Translations under genes and position numbers: made by a program
Notes under the pieces: generated by a model
What the model was told of the DNA's origin: nothing
Databases searched by the model: none
What the model saw: only the letters and a program-made list of their open reading frames with translations
NCBI GenBank assembly: GCA_024643365.1
Contig: JAHENC010000001.1
Location: 62,001 to 126,000 of the forward strand
Length of the DNA: 64,000 bases
Direction of reading: 5' to 3'
From: Crocinitomicaceae bacterium
Lineage (GTDB): Bacteria; Bacteroidota; Bacteroidia; Flavobacteriales_D; Crocinitomicaceae
Part shown: positions 62,794 through 64,000 of the stretch, one piece after another
Numbering within the stretch: position 1 is the stretch's first letter
How the letters are laid out: the number at the start of each line of letters is the position of its first letter

Positions 62794-64000
62794 ATGAGAA
62801 AAATTCTTGCTTTTCTGATTCTCTCCATTTGTCATGTAGTAACTGCACAAATAACAATCAACGAGGGCTGTAATAAAAATTACCTATCCTCTACCGACGA
62901 AAATGGCGATGCCAGTGATTGGATTGAATTACATAACGCTGGAACAACCTCTGTCAATCTAGTTGGATATGCTTTATCAGACAAATTGACCGTTCCAAAT
63001 ATGTGGATTTTGCCGAATATCAATATTCCTGCAGGTGGATTCCAACAAATATTTTGTAGCCAGAAAAATCGTTTTGGCTCTACCCCTTTTCAATTTGGTA
63101 TTTCAGAACAAAATTTCACTCCACAAGTCGGATGGAGTCAACATCAGCTTGCAACTCCATTTTATTGGGATGGCGTTTCAAACGTGGTTATCAACGTTTG
63201 TTCTTATAACAATTCACAATACACGGAGAACTCGATCTTTAAACAAACGGCTACTCCCTACATTTCAACGATTGGTAGTTTTATCGATGGGAGTCCGGCA
63301 GCATGCTCTGCCAGCAATGCTTCCACTTATTACCAACGTCCAAACATCAAATTGAATAATGCGGTCATCGGTAACGGAACAATTCAAAATGGGAACACTG
63401 AATATCCAGCTCCTTTTGGGAATTGGTACTGGGGTGCGCGTCATCAAATGCTCATTAGAGCAAGTGAATTAATTTCGTCTGGATTGTCAGCAGGAATGAT
63501 TAATTCCATCGGATTCGAAGTTGCCTGGACTAACGGTGAGAATTACACCTATGTCGATTTTCACCTAAATACCACAAGTTTAACGGAACTCACCAATGAA
63601 TTCATTCCCGTACAAGGAAACCTGATTCACACCAATTTCAAACTAGACGGTAGCGGAGAAACGGTTTATTTATTTGACCCTTCGCAACAATTGGTTTCTA
63701 GTCTAACCGTTGAATCACCAGCAGCGGATATTTCTATTGGACGAACCCCGGATGCTTCATCAACGATCAAATGGATGAACCCGAGTCCTGCGAGTACCAA
63801 TAACAGTAGTTCAGTTTATTCGGATAGCCTATCTCGCCCAATTAGCTCTCGTATTTCTGGAGTGGTAAATTCCAGTTTCTACTTGAAGTTATCCCATAAT
63901 AACACAGTTCCATCTAAACTTGTTTACACAACCAATGGTTCGGAACCGACCTTTACTTCCACAACCTACACGGACTCTATTTTTGTATTTCAAAAAACAG
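62794..64000 (+). CDS. Lamin-tail-domain secreted protein, 5' part (cut by right edge; probable CotH-type)
   Basis: Open frame from ATG at 62794 to the window end (402 codons, no stop). Signal peptide about 1-19 (ending VTAQ). Residues about 20-110 fit a lamin-tail (LTD) domain: ITINEGCNKNYLS, DWIELHNAG, NLVGYALSDK, GGFQQIFC. The last visible part (KLVYTTNGSEPTFTS) looks like a chitobiase/hexosaminidase C-terminal-like repeat. In Bacteroidota such proteins commonly continue into a CotH kinase domain and a T9SS sorting domain; that part is outside the window and is inference. Starts about 18 bases after the terminator above. Confidence 0.8.
   Translation, partial: MRKILAFLILSICHVVTAQITINEGCNKNYLSSTDENGDASDWIELHNAGTTSVNLVGYALSDKLTVPNMWILPNINIPAGGFQQIFCSQKNRFGSTPFQFGISEQNFTPQVGWSQHQLATPFYWDGVSNVVINVCSYNNSQYTENSIFKQTATPYISTIGSFIDGSPAACSASNASTYYQRPNIKLNNAVIGNGTIQNGNTEYPAPFGNWYWGARHQMLIRASELISSGLSAGMINSIGFEVAWTNGENYTYVDFHLNTTSLTELTNEFIPVQGNLIHTNFKLDGSGETVYLFDPSQQLVSSLTVESPAADISIGRTPDASSTIKWMNPSPASTNNSSSVYSDSLSRPISSRISGVVNSSFYLKLSHNNTVPSKLVYTTNGSEPTFTSTTYTDSIFVFQKT

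Overview
The window is about 64 kb of AT-rich bacterial chromosome from a member of the Bacteroidota, most likely order Flavobacteriales and perhaps close to Fluviicola/Crocinitomicaceae (the family placement is inference). Three things support this. Promoters have the Bacteroidota form TAnnTTTG, with TTG about 19 bases upstream in the best cases. There are type IX secretion (T9SS) sorting domains and a PorE-like lipoprotein. LpxC is fused to FabZ, and several Bacteroidota-type families occur (DUF4924, DUF4159, Porin_10-like, SiaC, TlpA with an N-terminal DUF4369). I see no rRNA, insertion sequence, prophage or CRISPR array. This is mostly a core-genome segment with tightly packed, often overlapping genes.

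Layout. 1-4043 (+): lpxC/fabZ (cut by the left edge), lpxA, rlmD and cinA in one run. 4254-8379 (+): queE, a PorE-like OmpA lipoprotein, a UbiA-family prenyltransferase and maf, ending at a bidirectional terminator. 8424-15573 (-): a strongly overlapping run read as purT, an M61 protease, an Asp-box protein, ung, hemE and an OmpA protein. 15689-25585 (+): a VTC/DUF4956 pair, then lpxK, punA, gatB, two TlpA-like thioredoxins, lpxH, tsaE, ald and an HsdR-N-like nuclease fold. 25574-27392 (-): DUF4924, a Skp-like lipoprotein, a small unknown and a SiaC-like protein. 27743-32545 (+): an RRM protein, a CCA/poly(A) polymerase, a pRiA4b ORF-3-like protein, a methyltransferase, an FKBP lipoprotein and sucD. 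32615-35657 (-): a porin-like protein, rpsT, two identical tRNA-Glu genes and an unknown. 35800-37289 (+): a lipid kinase, a DinB/DUF1569 protein and an unlisted 53-residue membrane protein. 37281-39457 (-): DUF1295, a thioesterase and an MscS channel. 39618-43073 (+): ribD, an EamA transporter, DUF4159 and a T9SS cargo protein. 43070-46424 (-): a cyclophilin-FKBP fusion, an FKBP protein, nadK and a CBS protein. 46488-47204 (+): pdxJ. 47205-57428 (-): an MscS channel, dnaG, a MORN lipoprotein, a polyprenyl synthase, carB, an alpha/beta hydrolase and dnaK. 57676-64000 (+): DUF983, a Crp/Fnr regulator, a sulfotransferase with an alkaline-phosphatase-fold TPR protein, a T9SS cargo protein and a lamin-tail protein cut by the right edge.

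How the genes work together. Envelope biogenesis is the main theme: lipid A (lpxC/fabZ, lpxA, lpxH, lpxK), outer-membrane and periplasmic folding (Skp-like, FKBPs, cyclophilin, TlpA-like), OmpA proteins and T9SS. Housekeeping genes for translation, DNA replication and repair, and cofactors are interspersed.

Most notable points. (1) Many genes have a TAnnTTTG box only 3-6 bases before the ATG, which predicts leaderless mRNAs. (2) A GTAAC-N4-GTTAC palindrome sits near -42 of a promoter that lacks TTG and drives a Crp/Fnr gene. (3) A perfect intrinsic terminator for one gene lies inside the coding sequence of its convergent neighbour. (4) DnaG and RlmD have lost their metal-binding cysteines. 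(5) A sulfotransferase and an alkaline-phosphatase-fold TPR protein form a two-gene unit that could be a sulfation or phosphoester system. All functional calls rest on motif recognition by eye, without database searches.
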